Below, piece by piece: positions 15,210-24,473 of a stretch of 64,000 nt of DNA. The first letter of the stretch is position 1; every line of letters begins with the position of its first letter. The stretch lies in assembly GCA_910589075.1 (NCBI GenBank), contig CAJUSK010000002.1:20827-84826 (forward strand), given 5' to 3'. Under the pieces are notes generated by a model. It saw only the letters and a list, made by a program, of their open reading frames with translations, ran no database searches and was not told the DNA's origin. This stretch comes from an uncultured Lachnospiraceae bacterium (GTDB taxonomy: Bacteria > Bacillota > Clostridia > Lachnospirales > Lachnospiraceae). The position numbers and the translations under genes were made by a program.

Positions 15210-16691
15210 ATGAAGACAGCAGGACTGGATATAGGAACCACAGGCTGCAAGCTGACGGTGTTTGACGAAAACGGCAGATATATGGGAAAGGCATACCGGG
15301 ATTATCCTGTCAGAAGAAACAGGGGAGAGCATGAAGTGGATGCCCGGTCCATACTGGATATGGTGTGGCAGGTAATTAGAGAGATGGCTCAGGCATATCC
15401 TGATATTGCCGGTATCGGCGTTACCAGCTTTGGTGAGACTTTTGTGGCGGCGGACGGGGCAGGGTGTGCGCTGTATCCGGCGATGCTCTACACTGACCCC
15501 AGAGGCAGAGAGGAGCGGGAACTGCTCGCGGAAAAACTGGGCAGAGAACGGATTCTGCATATTACGGGGGCAGATCCCCACGAGATGTACAGCATTTCCA
15601 AGATGATGTGGCTGAAAGAACATGAGCCGGATGTATATAACAGGGCCCGGCACCTGTTCCTGATCGAAGATTATGTGGTATTCCACCTGACAGGGCAGGC
15701 GCAGATTGATTATTCCCTGGCGGCCCGCACCCAGGCATTTGACATTACAGCACTGGACTGGAGTGATGAGATTTTGCAGCAGGCCGGAATTGAGAAAAAG
15801 CGGATGTCACGGCCCGTACCCATCGGTACGCCGGCAGGTAAAATACTGACAGAAGTGTCAGAAAAAACAGGGCTTTCACCGGATACCCTGATTGTATCCA
15901 TCGGACATGACCAGGTGGCGGCCGCCATCGGTTCCGGCGTTTTCACTTCGGATAAGGCTGTGGACGGCGCGGGCACGGTACAGTGCATTACGCCTGTTTA
16001 TGATAGCCTGCCCGATCTGGACGCCATGAGCCGGGGGAAATTTGCAGTGGTTCCCTATGTTCTGGGGAAATACGTCTGCTATGCGTTTTCACATACCGGC
16101 GGCGCGCTGATGCAGTGGTGTACGGATACGCTGGGCAAAAAGGAAAAAGAGCTGGCAACACAGGAAGGTATATCTGTGTATGACTATCTGGAACGGGGAT
16201 ATCAGGGGCCTACCGGCCTGCTGGTACTGCCTCATTTTGCGGGGGCGGCCACGCCCTATATGGACAGTGGATCCAAAGGCGCTATCCTGGGCCTGGATAT
16301 GAGCGTGACGACAAAGCAGTTGTATCACGCCTGTATGGAAGGGGTTGTTTATGAAATCCTGACCAATCTGGAATATTTAAGGCGGTCGGATCTTTCCTTT
16401 ACCATGCTGCATGCCACAGGCGGCGGTGCCCGATCGGAGATCTGGATGCAGATGAAGGCTGATATGCTGCATGTTCCCATTACAGCCCTGGCCACATCTG
16501 ACGCGGGCACAGTGGGCAGCGCCATGCTTACGGGGATTGCGGTGGGTATGTTCCGGGATCTGGAAGACGGGGCGGCGCACATGGTAGAAAAGACAAAGGT
16601 GTATGAACCCAGAGCGGAAATGCATGAGAAATACCAGAGCGTGTATGAACGGTACCGGAAGGTGTATGAGCGTGTGAGAGAGCTGGTGTAG
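15210..16691 (+). CDS. FGGY-family carbohydrate kinase (xylulokinase-like)
   Basis: It has 493 residues. The N-terminal phosphate-binding loop is GLDIGTTGCKLTVF; the sugar and ATP signatures are SIGHDQVAAAIGSGVF (near 235) and ATGGGARSEIWMQMKADML (near 410). FGGY kinases phosphorylate ketoses such as xylulose, fuculose or rhamnulose, or polyols. Between an isomerase and an aldolase it should phosphorylate the ketose product. GGGAGG lies about six bases before ATG 15210. It ends 140 bases before the aldo/keto reductase. Confidence 0.92.
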   Translation: MKTAGLDIGTTGCKLTVFDENGRYMGKAYRDYPVRRNRGEHEVDARSILDMVWQVIREMAQAYPDIAGIGVTSFGETFVAADGAGCALYPAMLYTDPRGREERELLAEKLGRERILHITGADPHEMYSISKMMWLKEHEPDVYNRARHLFLIEDYVVFHLTGQAQIDYSLAARTQAFDITALDWSDEILQQAGIEKKRMSRPVPIGTPAGKILTEVSEKTGLSPDTLIVSIGHDQVAAAIGSGVFTSDKAVDGAGTVQCITPVYDSLPDLDAMSRGKFAVVPYVLGKYVCYAFSHTGGALMQWCTDTLGKKEKELATQEGISVYDYLERGYQGPTGLLVLPHFAGAATPYMDSGSKGAILGLDMSVTTKQLYHACMEGVVYEILTNLEYLRRSDLSFTMLHATGGGARSEIWMQMKADMLHVPITALATSDAGTVGSAMLTGIAVGMFRDLEDGAAHMVEKTKVYEPRAEMHEKYQSVYERYRKVYERVRELV

Positions 16692-16705
16692 GAGGGGGAA
16701 GCGGA

Positions 16706-16734
16706 CAGGCGGCAGGGGATTTCCCCCGCCGCCT
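16706..16734 (+). other. GC-rich hairpin between kinase and reductase genes
   Basis: CAGGCGGCAGGGG pairs with CCCCCGCCGCCTG around a four-base loop. There is no T tract, so it is not a classical terminator; it may act as an mRNA stabiliser or pause site inside the operon. Confidence 0.5.
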
Positions 16735-16833
16735 GCTCCGGATATGCAGTGAAATTGGTCAATAGAAGAACATCAGAGGATAGGATGAGCAGGGGAAAAG
16801 GAAATGCCCCTGGTTGACAGAGAGGGAAGGACT

Positions 16834-17808
16834 ATGAAATTTGCAGAAATTCCATATGTGAAGAAAAGAGTTTCCCGTATTTTTTACGGAACGGCAACCC
16901 CACCTTTTTCTACAAAGGGAGAAGGGAATGCACTTTTGGACGGAATGTTTGAGCTGGGGATAAATGCTTTTGATACAGCGCGTGTGTACGGGTTGGCGGA
17001 ACAGGCGCTGGGGAAGTGGATGGATGAGAGAGGGCTTAGGGATCAGGTGGTCATCCTCAGCAAATGTGCGCATCCTGACACGGACTGGACAAAACGGCTG
17101 CATGAAAAAGAGATCCGGTCGGATTTTCGGGTATCGGCGGAAAATCTGCGGACGGATTATATTGATATTTATCTGGCGCACCGGGATGATCCCCAGGTGG
17201 CGGCCGGGGATGTGGTGGAGATTTTTAATGCCCTCCATGCGGAAGGGAAAATCGGGGCTTTCGGAGGCTCCAACTGGTCCCATCGGCGGATTGAGGAGGC
17301 AAATGAATATGCCTACCAGCACAATATGATTCCCTTTACGGTATCCAGCCCGAATTTCGGCCTGGCGGAGCAGGTACGGGATATGTGGGGCGGCGGTGGT
17401 CTGGGAATCTCAGGACCCGCCCAGAGAGAGGCGCGGGACTGGTATGAGAAGAATGGTATGCCGGTGATTGCCTATTCCGGTCTGGGCAGAGGGCTTTTTT
17501 CCGGAAGGGTGAAAAGCGCGCAGCCAGAGCGTGCCGGGGAAGTGATGGATGACTTTGCCATGAAAGGCTATGCCTGTCCGGAGAATTTCGAACGCCTGCG
17601 GCGGTGTGAGGAAGTGGCGGCGCAATATGGCTGTAGTGTGCCGCAGATGGCAATGGCGTGGCTGTTTGGCCAGCGGCTGAATACATTTGCGGTGGTGAGC
17701 ACTGCAAAAACCGAGCGCATGCAGGAAAATATTGCGGCACTGGATATAGAACCGGAAGAAAAGGTGCTCCGGTATCTGGATCTGGAGGAGGAATGCAGAC
17801 CAAAGTGA
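16834..17808 (+). CDS. Aldo/keto reductase
   Basis: This 324-residue NADPH-type TIM barrel has the catalytic tetrad Asp in NAFDTARVYG, Tyr in the same motif, Lys in ILSKCAHP and His in YLAHRDDP. The cofactor tail region reads STAKTERMQENI. As the last gene of the sugar operon it could reduce the aldehyde released by the aldolase, for example lactaldehyde to propanediol, which would fit a PocR-type regulator; this is inference. ATG 16834 has GAGGGAAGG just before it. Its 3' end abuts a hydrolase remnant on the other strand. Confidence 0.92.
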   Translation: MKFAEIPYVKKRVSRIFYGTATPPFSTKGEGNALLDGMFELGINAFDTARVYGLAEQALGKWMDERGLRDQVVILSKCAHPDTDWTKRLHEKEIRSDFRVSAENLRTDYIDIYLAHRDDPQVAAGDVVEIFNALHAEGKIGAFGGSNWSHRRIEEANEYAYQHNMIPFTVSSPNFGLAEQVRDMWGGGGLGISGPAQREARDWYEKNGMPVIAYSGLGRGLFSGRVKSAQPERAGEVMDDFAMKGYACPENFERLRRCEEVAAQYGCSVPQMAMAWLFGQRLNTFAVVSTAKTERMQENIAALDIEPEEKVLRYLDLEEECRPK

Positions 17809-17830
17809 CGGTTTCTCACTGTGCCAGGAA

Positions 17831-17947
17831 CTACCCGGCCAAAGGGAGCTGCTTTTTTCCGGCGCCCTGAACCATTTCCCTGATTGTACCATATGCATGT
17901 CCGCTGACCAGGGTATGCATATGCATGTCTGCCACCGGTTTTTTCAT
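17831..17947 (-). pseudogene. Remnant of a PHP-domain hydrolase (YcdX-like), N-terminus only
   Basis: A minus-strand ATG at 17947 with GGAGG ten bases upstream opens a 38-codon frame ending in TAG at 17831. The peptide contains VADMHMHTLVSGHAYGTI then EMVQGAG, the opening signature of PHP phosphoesterases (DxHxHTxxSGHAYxT). The family continues for about 200 residues with a TDHG motif; here the frame stops and the next DNA is the reductase gene. It looks like a deletion fragment whose translation signals survive. Confidence 0.75.
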
Positions 17948-17980
17948 AAATAAAATACCTCCGGACTTTTCATCTGTTTT

Positions 17981-18661
17981 TTATAAGAAATCCACAGAAA
18001 CAACATAACCGGACTGCATCAGTATCTGATAAATTTCTGTCCGTTCTGCCCCTCTTTTTGTATAGAGCACCAAATGAACGGAGATGCCCTCGCCGGGGAT
18101 TTTGGATTCCCCGATTTCCACAGAATCTATGATGATACCCGTATCTCTCAGACTTTGCAGAATATCATGCAGATGATGGCTGTCTTCCAGATTGACAAAT
18201 ACATTACAGTAACGGGAATGTCTGGTGGCAAAATGTTCCACAAAAGGAAGGATATGGAGGGAAAGCATCATCATCACTGTGATCAATATACCGCCTTCGA
18301 TAAAACCAATGCCCACGGCAAGACCAATGCAGGCGCTTGCCCAGAGTGTGGCGGCGGTGGTCAGTCCCCGTACACGGTGGCGGGAGATGATAATGGTTCC
18401 CACGCCGATGAAACCTACGCCGCTGATGACCTGTGCTGCCAGACGGTTCATATTGGCCAGTCCCGGAAAATTGACCTGGATATACTGTTCTGTTAACATA
18501 ACCAATGTAGCGCCCAGACAGACGACCGTGATCGTCTTTGTGCCGGCGCCGCGGTGCTTCATGCCCCTGTCCAGGCCGATGAGACCCCCCAGCAGTGTGG
18601 CGATGATGACGCGTATCAGTATGTTTTTCATATTCCATGCAGCGAAATTTCCCAGTATCAT
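17981..18661 (-). CDS. MgtC/SapB-family membrane protein
   Basis: It has 226 residues. About four hydrophobic helices fill the first 140, with family motifs GGLIGLDRGMKHRGAGTKT and GVGFIGVGTII. A soluble ACT-like tail follows (about 145-226). MgtC of Salmonella is linked to growth in low magnesium and to control of the F-type ATP synthase; in Clostridia the role is not established. AGGAGA lies six bases before the ATG at 18661; an in-frame ATG ten codons later is also possible. It is divergent from the DUF1266 gene, with no magnesium riboswitch visible in the 190-base gap. Confidence 0.93.
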   Translation of the reverse strand: MILGNFAAWNMKNILIRVIIATLLGGLIGLDRGMKHRGAGTKTITVVCLGATLVMLTEQYIQVNFPGLANMNRLAAQVISGVGFIGVGTIIISRHRVRGLTTAATLWASACIGLAVGIGFIEGGILITVMMMLSLHILPFVEHFATRHSRYCNVFVNLEDSHHLHDILQSLRDTGIIIDSVEIGESKIPGEGISVHLVLYTKRGAERTEIYQILMQSGYVVSVDFL

Positions 18662-18853
18662 ATGTATTCTCCTGTTTTTTCTCTCGGATAGCTTCTTTCT
18701 GTGAAATCGATGAGTCGGACAGATAAAGATATACTTAAAGAGTACTGGTATTTTCTCTGAAAAGCAAGTAAAAAAGATGTAAAATCCAGGACGGTTATGA
18801 TAAGATACATATAATCTGACCTATTCATTTTGCTGATCGTTTGGAGGGATTAT

Positions 18854-19981
18854 ATGAAGATTTCGGAATTAACTGATTTTCACCCATATGACACCGGGCT
18901 TGCACTTCCGGTAAAAGACTTGCTTACGGTGTATGAGGAACAGGGAATTCCTCCCCGCAGTATGTGCGGGCCGGACGCTTTTATTGCATTGCTGGCAGGT
19001 GTGGCGGCGTTGCGCAGGACGCCGGGGATACCGGGGCCGGGTGAATCCGGTGAGGCGTATTTTACCACACTGCCTCTCTGCCGGGACGAGCAGAGCAGGG
19101 CTGCATGCAGAGCGCATCTGGAAAAAGTATTTGGTATTACGGACAGGCAGTCGATGCTGAATTTTTGCATGCAGGAGATTATGTGCAACAGCCAATATCT
19201 GGACTTTGAGGGATTCTGGGAAGGGCGTCCGCCTTTTGCGCTGGATGAACTGCAGGAAGATGCACGACGCTTTTTTACTGTGGCACGGGATTTTTCCGCG
19301 CAGTTTTATGAGATTGTGAGGCACCGGGGGTATCTGGCCTGGGACATTGGCGAATGTGTGGGGCATTTGCGGGCAGGCTATGCCTGTGGGCTGATCAGCC
19401 GGGAAGAACTGTATGATCTGTCAGAGCACTGGATTACACAGGCGCAGATTTTCCGCAGTTGGCCGGAATATGCCGCCAGCCTGGTATGCGGGCAGATGTA
19501 TTGGGATTTTCGCCATGGCTCCAAACTGCCGGTCCTTGAGGAAGGACAGGAATTGTGGATGCGGCTGGTGCGCAATCTGCTGGACAATGACAGCGCCTGG
19601 GGGAGCGGCCTCTGGTATGTGCCCCCGCGCAGGAAGGCATTTCTTTTATGGCCGCCGGAATTCAAACAATATCTGACCCGCTGGGACGGGCCTGTGGGCT
19701 GTTTTGCCACCGACGAGATTACGGTCATGGGCAAGCCGGTGGGCTGGTGTTACCGGGAAGAGCCGGATGATGGGGTCCCGGACAGTGGTTGGCGCTTTTT
19801 CTCAGGGGAAGAACCCGAAGGCTATACGGACGATCCGTCAAATACGGAAATCTGTGAACTGAACTGTATCTGTAATTATGATCCGGATGTGATGCCTCTG
19901 CTTGCTGCCCCTTATGGCAGTGCGTTTGCCAGAGGAAAGAACGGAAAATTCGAGAAAGCTGCGTTTCCCCGGCTGGATTGA
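18854..19981 (+). CDS. DUF1266-domain protein
   Basis: It has 375 residues with no signal peptide or membrane segment. The central part (about 170-240) carries the DUF1266 pattern: AWDIGECVGHLRAGYACGLI, SREELYDLSEHW, SWPEYAASLVCGQMYW. The family occurs widely in Firmicutes and Proteobacteria without a known biochemical role. The start follows GGAGGG at 18843. A convergent hairpin at 20001 separates it from the DUF554 gene. Confidence 0.8.
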   Translation: MKISELTDFHPYDTGLALPVKDLLTVYEEQGIPPRSMCGPDAFIALLAGVAALRRTPGIPGPGESGEAYFTTLPLCRDEQSRAACRAHLEKVFGITDRQSMLNFCMQEIMCNSQYLDFEGFWEGRPPFALDELQEDARRFFTVARDFSAQFYEIVRHRGYLAWDIGECVGHLRAGYACGLISREELYDLSEHWITQAQIFRSWPEYAASLVCGQMYWDFRHGSKLPVLEEGQELWMRLVRNLLDNDSAWGSGLWYVPPRRKAFLLWPPEFKQYLTRWDGPVGCFATDEITVMGKPVGWCYREEPDDGVPDSGWRFFSGEEPEGYTDDPSNTEICELNCICNYDPDVMPLLAAPYGSAFARGKNGKFEKAAFPRLD

Positions 19982-20000
19982 CAAAGGGAGGGCATAGAAC

Positions 20001-20027
20001 GAAGAGAGGCCGTCCGCGCCTCTCTTC
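20001..20027. terminator. Hairpin between convergent genes
   Basis: Perfect 10-bp arms GAAGAGAGGC and GCCTCTCTTC lie between the DUF1266 (plus) and DUF554 (minus) genes. The T tract is poor on both strands, so termination efficiency is uncertain. Confidence 0.55.
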
Positions 20028-20059
20028 CTGACAACGCGGTGAGAAATGCGGCGGCAGAT

Positions 20060-20740
20060 TCATCCGGTCAGAGCCTTCCCCAGAAAAAACAACGCAGGTA
20101 TCAGCAGCGCCGGCAGCATATTCATGGTTTTAAATGGTTTTATTCCCAGAATACTGATGCCGGAGGCTGCAATCAGAAAACCGCCTGTAATGGACAGCTC
20201 GGTCATAAATTCAGGCGTCAGGAATCCTTCTGCAAATCCTGCGCAGAGGTAGATGCTGCCCTGCCAGAGAAACAGGACAAGAGCTGCCAGTGCGATGCCA
20301 ATACCATAGGTGGATGCCAGTACCATGGAAGTGACCAGATCCAACGTACCATTGGTGAAGAGATAGGTATGGTCATCGTTCAGTGCACTCTGTATGGGGC
20401 CCAGAATAGAGAGTGTGCCGATACAGAAAAGCAGGATTGCAGTGGAAAGACCCTGGCCCAATCCTTCATTTCCCGTGCGGCTTACCAGCTTCTGGAATTT
20501 TCCGTCGATGTCCAGCCAGCTTCCAAGCAGGCTTCCGGCGGCCAGGCTGACAATAAACAATACCGGATACCGGCTGTCCGGCATATTGTTGACGATGGAA
20601 TTGATGCCGATACCGGCGGCAGCCAGTCCCATGGCATCAAACATCACTTTTTGCTGCTTTTCTCCGATATTCTTCCTAAACAGGCTTCCGGTCAGGCTGC
20701 CGATGAGGATGGCTGCCGTATTGTAGATTGTCCCTGTCAT
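20060..20740 (-). CDS. DUF554-family membrane protein (YdfK-like)
   Basis: This 226-residue protein has about six hydrophobic helices and the family motifs GTIYNTAAILIGSLTGSLFR at the start and SIVNNMPDS. It is predicted to be an inner-membrane transporter or channel of unknown substrate; no function is established. The start at 20740 was chosen because GAGGAG lies about six bases upstream; a longer frame to 20797 lacks a ribosome site. It is a single gene, divergent from the phosphofructokinase. Confidence 0.88.
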   Translation of the reverse strand: MTGTIYNTAAILIGSLTGSLFRKNIGEKQQKVMFDAMGLAAAGIGINSIVNNMPDSRYPVLFIVSLAAGSLLGSWLDIDGKFQKLVSRTGNEGLGQGLSTAILLFCIGTLSILGPIQSALNDDHTYLFTNGTLDLVTSMVLASTYGIGIALAALVLFLWQGSIYLCAGFAEGFLTPEFMTELSITGGFLIAASGISILGIKPFKTMNMLPALLIPALFFLGKALTG

Positions 20741-20912
20741 AAGTCTCCTCTTTTCTCGTTTATCTGTATGTTTCTGTTTCATTATAAAGAATCCCATAAA
20801 AAATGAAAAGGAATTTTTTCGGGGAAATATACGTTGTGGACGGAAGCGGTCCGTTTTATAATCAGAACAATGAAAATACCGTTAAAATGCTTAAAACAGA
20901 AAGGAATTGAAC

Positions 20913-21833
20913 ATGATATATACAATCACATGTAATCCGTCGCTGGACTACACCGTATCGGTGGAAAATTTCGCACTGGGCAAGACCAACAGAACTTCAT
21001 CGGAGCAGATATTTCCCGGTGGAAAAGGAATCAATGTATCCATGATGCTGGGCAGTCTGGGTATGGAGAGTGTTGCCCTGGGTTTTATCGCCGGTTTTGT
21101 GGGCGAAGAGATAGAGCGGCAGACGAAGGCAAAAGGGGTGCACACAGAGTTTATAAGGCTGCCCTTTGGCAATTCCCGTATCAATCTGAAACTGAAAAAT
21201 TATGACGGAACGGAAATCAACGGTATGGGTCCGGCTGTCCCGGAAGAAGGGCTGGCAGGGCTGTATGAGCAGACGGATGGTCTGCGTCAGGGAGATGTGC
21301 TGGTGCTGGCCGGCAGTGTGCCGGGCAGTCTGCCTGTGGATCTGTATGCACGGCTGCTGGAGCGGTTGTCGGACAGAGGCGTTGTGTGTGTGGTGGATAC
21401 GACGGGGCCGCAGCTTTGGGAGGTTTTGCCTTATAAGCCGTTTCTGATAAAGCCCAACCGGGACGAACTGGGCGAACTGTTTGCGACGACGATACGTACC
21501 AGACAGGAGGCTGTCCCCTATGCGGTAAAACTGCATGATATGGGGGCTGTCAATGTATTGGTGTCTTTGTCGGGACAGGGAGCCGTTCTGGTGGATGCAG
21601 ACGGGACGGTATATGAGAGTGAAGCCCCGAAAGGCAGATTGGTCAATGCGGTGGGCGCAGGAGACTCTATGGTGGCAGGATTCCTGGCCGGATGGCTTAT
21701 GGAACAGGACAGCCGTCACGCTTTTTTCATGGGGCTGGCCGCAGGAAGCGCCAGTGCATTTTCAGAACATTTTGCCACAGGGGAGGAAGTGAAAACAGTT
21801 TTCAGACAACTTGCCGAAAAGAACCGGATTTGA
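20913..21833 (+). CDS. fruK: 1-phosphofructokinase-type PfkB sugar kinase
   Basis: This ribokinase-fold kinase of 306 residues has both PfkB signatures: GGKGINVSMMLGSLG near residue 38 and NAVGAGDSMVAGFLAGW near 245, the latter with the catalytic Asp. The N-terminus TITCNPSLDYTV is typical of FruK and LacC, which phosphorylate fructose-1-phosphate or tagatose-6-phosphate. No PTS fructose permease or DeoR regulator is beside it, so FruK is the most likely but not the only reading. AAAGGA precedes ATG 20913. It is the last metabolic gene before the flagellar block. Confidence 0.85.
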   Translation: MIYTITCNPSLDYTVSVENFALGKTNRTSSEQIFPGGKGINVSMMLGSLGMESVALGFIAGFVGEEIERQTKAKGVHTEFIRLPFGNSRINLKLKNYDGTEINGMGPAVPEEGLAGLYEQTDGLRQGDVLVLAGSVPGSLPVDLYARLLERLSDRGVVCVVDTTGPQLWEVLPYKPFLIKPNRDELGELFATTIRTRQEAVPYAVKLHDMGAVNVLVSLSGQGAVLVDADGTVYESEAPKGRLVNAVGAGDSMVAGFLAGWLMEQDSRHAFFMGLAAGSASAFSEHFATGEEVKTVFRQLAEKNRI

Positions 21834-21851
21834 TAATTTTTGGGAAAGGAC

Positions 21852-21878
21852 TAAAGTCTCACACAAAAATACCGATAC
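21852..21878 (+). promoter_or_regulatory. Sigma-28 (FliA/SigD) promoter of the flgM operon
   Basis: TAAAGTCT (21852-21859), 11 bases, ACCGATAC (21871-21878). It compares with TAAAGTTT-N11-GCCGATAA: 13 of 16 positions and exact spacing. It lies 48 bases before flgM, the expected place for a class 3 flagellar promoter. Confidence 0.85.
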
Positions 21879-21926
21879 AAATAGTGAAAAGTAATTACGC
21901 AGGGGATCCATGGAAGGAGGAGTTTT

Positions 21927-22202
21927 ATGCGTATCGAAACCTATACACAGGTACAGCAGCTTTATCAGACAAAGAAGATTGCGAAAACCGACAGAGCGGC
22001 GAAAGGCAGTTTTTCTGACCAGCTGCAAATTTCCAACATGGGGAAGGATATCCAGACTGCGAAACAGGCGGTAGCCAATACGCCCGATATCAGAGAGGAT
22101 ATGACGGCGCCGATAAAAAGCGCCATACAGAGCGGGAACTACCAGGTAAGCGAAGAAAGCCTGGCGGCGAAGCTTTTTCAAAAATATAACGAAATGAGGT
22201 AA
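21927..22202 (+). CDS. flgM: Anti-sigma-28 factor FlgM
   Basis: It has 91 residues with a disordered N-terminus and a C-terminal FlgM helix region (DIREDMTAPIKSAIQSGNYQVSEESLAAKLFQKY). FlgM holds sigma-28 inactive until the hook is complete and FlgM is exported. It is the first gene behind a sigma-28 promoter, giving negative feedback. GGAGG stands about eight bases before ATG 21927. The flgN gene follows after six bases. Confidence 0.93.
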   Translation: MRIETYTQVQQLYQTKKIAKTDRAAKGSFSDQLQISNMGKDIQTAKQAVANTPDIREDMTAPIKSAIQSGNYQVSEESLAAKLFQKYNEMR

Positions 22203-22207
22203 TTCCG

Positions 22208-22726
22208 GTGGCAAGTCTGGTTGAAAACTTAATTTCCGTTTTGGAACAGGAAAATACAGAATATGAAGCATTGCTGGAATTATCAAGAAAAAAGACGCCT
22301 GTGATCGTACAGGGCGATATTGTACGATTACAGGAAATCACGGATGAGGAACAGAACATTATCGACAGGATTTATAACCTTGAAATGAAAAGAGAGGGGC
22401 ATGTCCGCGATATTGCCGATGTTATCAACAGGGATGTTGGAGAGTTAAAACTGGAAAACCTGATTCGGATACTGGAGAAAAGTCCGGGAGAGCAGAAAGC
22501 CCTTTCGGAGGTGCATGATAAGCTCCGCAGCACATTGACGCAGATGCAGGACATTAATGCGCAGAACCGGGAATTGCTGACGGGGGCGCTGGAGATGGTG
22601 GAATTTGATTTAAACCTTCTCCAGTCCGTGCACAGGGCGCCGGAAACAGCCAATTATAACCGGGGCGCATACAATGCCGGGAGTATGATGGGGTCAGACA
22701 GAGGGCGTTTTGACGCAAAACAGTAA
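22208..22726 (+). CDS. flgN: Flagellar chaperone FlgN
   Basis: This 172-residue, almost wholly helical protein matches the FlgN pattern (LISVLEQENTEYEALLELSRKKTPVIVQGDI). FlgN binds the C-termini of FlgK and FlgL and delivers them to the export gate; both substrates are encoded directly downstream. The start is GTG with GAGGT eight bases before it, inside the end of flgM. Confidence 0.9.
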   Translation: MASLVENLISVLEQENTEYEALLELSRKKTPVIVQGDIVRLQEITDEEQNIIDRIYNLEMKREGHVRDIADVINRDVGELKLENLIRILEKSPGEQKALSEVHDKLRSTLTQMQDINAQNRELLTGALEMVEFDLNLLQSVHRAPETANYNRGAYNAGSMMGSDRGRFDAKQ

Positions 22727-22747
22727 GTTGATAAAGGGGTGATATAA

Positions 22748-24451
22748 ATGTCGTTAATGTCAAATTTATTCGTAGGGCAGTCGGGCTTGCAGACAAGTCA
22801 GAATGCGTTGAACACAACCGCTCATAATATGTCCAATCTGGACACGACAGGCTATACACGGCAGCAGGTAATGCAGGGTGATATGCACTATAACACCGTC
22901 TCCAAAAATCCTGCGGCCATTTCTTATAAACAGATCGGTCAGGGTGTCGTATATTCCAAAGTAAGACAGGTAAGAGATGTTTTTCTGGATCAGGCATACA
23001 GAAGAGAATCCGGAAGAAGCGCGTATTATACCACTTCTTATGAGACGATGTCACAGGTAGAAACCATCCTCGGAGAGATGCATGGGGCTACCTTTAATAC
23101 TTCTATGGACAATATTCAGCGGGCGATTGATGAACTGGCAAAGACACCGACGGATTCCGTAGTACAGGGACTGGTAATCCAGCGGGCTGCCGCATTCCTG
23201 GAAAGCGCACAGGGCGTTTATCAGGGGTTGTGCGATTATCAGAACAATCTGAATGTGCAGATCAAAACCGATGTGGAGAAGATGAATGAGTACGGGAAGC
23301 AGCTGTTCGCGCTGAACGAGCGGATTGTCCGGGTGGAAGCGGGCGGCAGGGAAACAGCCAACGACCTGCGTGACGCAAGGAACCAGATACTGGATGAACT
23401 GGGCGCGATGGCCAGGATCTCCTACAAAGAGGATAGCTTCGGTAACGTAACCGTACAGTTGGAAGGGCATGATTTCGTCTCCAGAAACATGGTTTTCGAA
23501 ATGGGTGTGGAGCAGGATAATATTACCGGATTCTATACACCTTTCTGGAAGATGGATGCAAGTTTTACCGTAGATGGCAATGGAAACAAACATTACAATA
23601 CAGAAGGCGCGGAAGTCTATAATCTGCGCCAGACCATTTCTTCTGCTTCCAATACGGATATAGGCAGCACGAAGGCAAAGCTGTTGGCCAGAGGCACAAA
23701 GAGGGCCAACTATACCGATCTGCTGGATGAAAATGCTTATGACAAGGATATTTCCCAGTCCATTATCATGAATATGCAGGCGGAGTTTGATCAGCTGATT
23801 CATGCCGTTACAACCAAGATTAACGGTATACTGGCTAAAGCAGCCGATCCTAAGACCGGCTATATGTGTGAAAAGGTGATGGTAAACGGTGAGGAGACTT
23901 ACCAGCCGATTCAGCTATTCCAGAAGAAAGCCTCGGATGGCTATACCTACAATACGAACACAGAACAGTGGGAATATAACGAAGAATTTGATAAGAGCAA
24001 ATTCAAGGGCGGTATTACAGATACGGAAAATCTGTATACCACAATGAATATGATTGTGAATCCGGCTTTATTAAAGGAGCCTACCAAACTGGGGCTTTTG
24101 CGTCCGGACGGTAAAGAAGATTTTGCAACGGCGGCAGAGCTGGCGAAAGCATTCCAGACGGAAGAACTGAACCTGAATCCCAATGTCAAGATGAAAACCA
24201 ATTATGCGGATTACTATTCCGATCTGGTGTCTCAGGTGGGAAATACCGGTTCCGTGCTTTATAAAATCTGTCAGACACAGTCGGATACGGTGGAGGCAAC
24301 CAGTTATGCAAGGGAAGAGGTCATGGGTGTTTCTTCCGATGAAGAAATGACCAATATGGTTAAATTCCAGAATGCTTACAATGCAGCCAGCCGTTACATC
24401 AATGTAGTCAATGAGATGCTGGCGCATCTTCTGAACAGCCTTGCAGGCTGA
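22748..24451 (+). CDS. flgK: Flagellar hook-associated protein FlgK (copy 1)
   Basis: This 567-residue hook-filament junction protein is secreted by the flagellar type III path without a signal peptide. The N-terminal rod/hook signature is GLQTSQNALNTTAHNMSNLDTTGYTRQ; the C-terminal helix is GVSSDEEMTNMVKFQNAYNAASRYINVVNEML. The two ends form the coiled D0 domain, and the middle (200-450) is variable. It follows flgN. A second FlgK of different length starts only 22 bases downstream. Confidence 0.93.
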   Translation: MSLMSNLFVGQSGLQTSQNALNTTAHNMSNLDTTGYTRQQVMQGDMHYNTVSKNPAAISYKQIGQGVVYSKVRQVRDVFLDQAYRRESGRSAYYTTSYETMSQVETILGEMHGATFNTSMDNIQRAIDELAKTPTDSVVQGLVIQRAAAFLESAQGVYQGLCDYQNNLNVQIKTDVEKMNEYGKQLFALNERIVRVEAGGRETANDLRDARNQILDELGAMARISYKEDSFGNVTVQLEGHDFVSRNMVFEMGVEQDNITGFYTPFWKMDASFTVDGNGNKHYNTEGAEVYNLRQTISSASNTDIGSTKAKLLARGTKRANYTDLLDENAYDKDISQSIIMNMQAEFDQLIHAVTTKINGILAKAADPKTGYMCEKVMVNGEETYQPIQLFQKKASDGYTYNTNTEQWEYNEEFDKSKFKGGITDTENLYTTMNMIVNPALLKEPTKLGLLRPDGKEDFATAAELAKAFQTEELNLNPNVKMKTNYADYYSDLVSQVGNTGSVLYKICQTQSDTVEATSYAREEVMGVSSDEEMTNMVKFQNAYNAASRYINVVNEMLAHLLNSLAG

Positions 24452-24473
24452 CGGGGAGTAAAGGAGGAAGGGT

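Noticed and set aside
18662..18853. Possible magnesium riboswitch before the MgtC gene
   Set aside because: Only about 190 bases of shared divergent promoter DNA, with no extended leader or conserved M-box pairing visible.
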